Below, piece after piece: positions 62,933 through 64,000 of a DNA stretch of 64,000 bases. The translations under genes and the position numbers were made by a program. Every line of letters begins with the position of its first letter. Within the stretch, counting starts at the first letter, position 1. The stretch spans positions 4,154,001 through 4,218,000 of the forward strand of contig CP121314.1 in assembly GCA_043557195.1 (NCBI GenBank). Reading direction: 5' to 3'. Below the pieces are notes generated by a model. The model was not told where the DNA came from. It saw only the letters and a list, made by a program, of their open reading frames with translations, and made no database searches. Source of the stretch: Jejuia sp043557195 (GTDB taxonomy: Bacteria > Bacteroidota > Bacteroidia > Flavobacteriales > Flavobacteriaceae).

Positions 62933-62962
62933 AAAAAAGAGAACTAGTTAAGATTCGTTCTC
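62933..62962 (-). terminator. terminator overlapping the DUF4251 stop
   Basis: GAGAAC (62939-62944) pairs with GTTCTC (62957-62962), then a six-base T-run on the minus strand (62933-62938). The 12-base loop contains the stop codon of the gene at 62948. Confidence 0.6.
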
Positions 62963-63508
62963 CTCACTTTTAATTTGAGAAACATCACCTGTATATTGAA
63001 TAAAAAACCGAGAAGCACCTCTTAACATTATTTGACTTTTCAGATTAGGAAATAAGGTGATGATAACGTTGAAATTCTCAGAATTACTGTTAGCCTTAAA
63101 TGAAATTACTTTTCTATTGTTTTTACCTTCTTCTACTTTAAAGTCTTCCATAATTCCATTAAACTGAATTGCGCTATCAGTACCACCGTAAGCTACTTGC
63201 ATTTGTCGTTCTCCAAAATATGGCAAATAGGATGTTATGCTATCGCCCTTTATAGTTAAGAAATTTGCATTTCCTATTAAGTTTATCGCACTGGCATTAC
63301 TCCCAGGCGCCATTAGTTGAGATGTTAATATTTGCGACATGGCATTTGTAACTTGAGGATACGCCCAATCACTTTCAATAGTAAACTTTTGAGATGATAC
63401 TAATGTGTTTAATGCTTGAATCTGTGAAGGTGAAATTGTTTCTTTTGAAGATTTACATGCTACTAAAACAAAGGCAAACAAAACAGAATAAAAACAAATG
63501 CGTTTCAT
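62948..63508 (-). CDS. DUF4251 lipoprotein
   Basis: A 186-residue lipoprotein (ICFYSVLFAFVLVAC, Cys18). The mature part, with LVSSQKFTIESDWAYPQVTNAMSQ, INLIGNANFLTIKGDSITSYLPYFGERQMQVAYGG and LRGASRFFIQYTGDV, follows the DUF4251 family of Bacteroidota, whose function is unknown. Transcribed alone, just after the C-terminus of a type IX cargo gene. Confidence 0.85.
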   Translation of the reverse strand: MKRICFYSVLFAFVLVACKSSKETISPSQIQALNTLVSSQKFTIESDWAYPQVTNAMSQILTSQLMAPGSNASAINLIGNANFLTIKGDSITSYLPYFGERQMQVAYGGTDSAIQFNGIMEDFKVEEGKNNRKVISFKANSNSENFNVIITLFPNLKSQIMLRGASRFFIQYTGDVSQIKSEENES

Positions 63509-63596
63509 AACTTAAATTTTTACTCAATTTACAAAATAGAGTAATAAAATTGTGATAAATAATAGTTAAAATAAACTATATCAACATTCTAAGTAG

Positions 63597-64000
63597 TTAT
63601 CGTTTTAATGTAAAATGCGTTCGCATTGGGGCTTTATCATTAAATTCTATAACACACCAATAGTCGTCAGTTTGGAGAAATTGCCCAGATAAATTACCAT
63701 CCCATCCTATCGAAGTATCTGCAATTGTTTTAAGTAATTTACCATATCTATCATAGATATAAATGCGCTTTACTTCGTTTTTAGGGTCTGTAATTTTCCA
63801 AACATCATTGTATCCATCATTATTTGGTGTGAAAAACTTCGGAATTACAACTACCCTATTTTCTGTCTTAAAATTGAAAATTTCACACCCAACAGCATCA
63901 CCTGCTGAGTTGTAAGGTGTAACTTGTACATAAATATCTGTATTATCTGGAAAATCATCAGAAGGATTGTATGAATTCAATAATCCAACATCTAAATCAT
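63597..64000 (-). CDS. C-terminal part of a type IX type B cargo protein (runs off right edge)
   Basis: The reverse frame is open to base 64000, so this is the C-terminal 133 or so residues of a larger protein; an apparent in-frame start at 63980 is only a TTG. The end carries a gliding-motility-type (type B) type IX sorting domain: VVIPKFFTPNNDGYNDVWKIT, RIYIYDRYGKLL, SIGWDGNLSGQ and DDYWCVIEF, ending HFTLKR. Before it lies an FN3/PKD-like stretch (DIYVQVTPYNSAGDA). It is exported by the T9SS and displayed or released at the surface. Confidence 0.9.
   Translation of the reverse strand, partial: DLDVGLLNSYNPSDDFPDNTDIYVQVTPYNSAGDAVGCEIFNFKTENRVVVIPKFFTPNNDGYNDVWKITDPKNEVKRIYIYDRYGKLLKTIADTSIGWDGNLSGQFLQTDDYWCVIEFNDKAPMRTHFTLKR

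Overview
The window is a contiguous piece of a Bacteroidota chromosome, almost certainly a (marine) Flavobacteriaceae. The reasons are: AT-rich DNA; type IX secretion cargo with type A and type B C-terminal sorting domains; a TonB-dependent receptor with an N-terminal carboxypeptidase-like domain; a menaquinone gene cluster; LytTR-type two-component regulation; the ligase-associated DNA-repair operon; and -7 promoter boxes of the TAnnTTTG type. No rRNA, tRNA, CRISPR array, transposase or integrase was recognised. Both ends cut through large secreted proteins: a PKD-repeat adhesin-like protein runs off the left edge, and a type IX type B cargo protein enters from the right edge.

Layout. 1-10 kb: PKD protein, patatin-like phospholipase, glutamate-synthase-like FMN protein, UvrD/PcrA helicase, CBM48-like periplasmic protein, retropepsin-like protease, esterase lipoprotein. 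10-15 kb: YciO/Sua5 protein, a structured intergenic repeat, OmpA lipoprotein, glycosyltransferase, HsdR-N-like nuclease-fold protein, DNA polymerase III delta, uracil-DNA glycosylase. 15.6-21.9 kb: menaquinone cluster menB-menA-(UPF0173 hydrolase)-(DUF2490)-menC-(CPBP protease)-menE, ended by a strong terminator. 21.9-25.1 kb: YebC, pterin dehydratase, SDR protein, GcvT.

25.1-42.3 kb is the accessory part. Gene modules are separated by long non-coding stretches carrying related copies of a roughly 250-400 bp repeat (29.9-30.3, 34.2-34.4 and 40.5-40.9 kb) and many copies, in both orientations, of the motif TTATGTAAAATA. Module A is an AAA+ ATPase with a C-terminal helix-turn-helix plus a subtilisin-like protease with an intact catalytic tetrad, followed by a very basic 42-residue ORF; two palindromes lie over or beside the ATPase promoter. 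It is the best candidate for a poorly described conflict or regulated-proteolysis system. Module B is an AraC regulator, a lipoprotein made of two ABM-like and two SnoaL-like domains, a methyltransferase and a ferric-reductase-like membrane protein. Module C is a TonB receptor, an M29/NicX-like metalloenzyme and an NCS1 nucleobase-type permease, which reads as an uptake and breakdown route for a small heterocyclic or peptide-like compound. An unrecognised gene stands opposite the TonB receptor across a perfect 26-bp palindrome.

42-56 kb: propeller protein, a lipoprotein built of VKA-type repeats, an ELWxxDGT-repeat type IX cargo protein, a LytS/LytTR-type two-component pair, acyl-CoA dehydrogenase, M23-LysM peptidase, a membrane-anchored winged-helix regulator divergent from a lipoprotein, a GH2 beta-galactosidase and an intradiol-dioxygenase-fold protein. 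56.4-62.1 kb: the complete ligase-associated DNA damage response operon (exonuclease, ATP-dependent ligase, Lhr-type helicase, PdeM phosphoesterase) with overlapping genes. 62.2-64 kb: Hsp20, DUF4251 lipoprotein and the C-terminus of a type B cargo protein. Several starts use TTG or GTG or lie downstream of the longest open frame; these are noted per gene.
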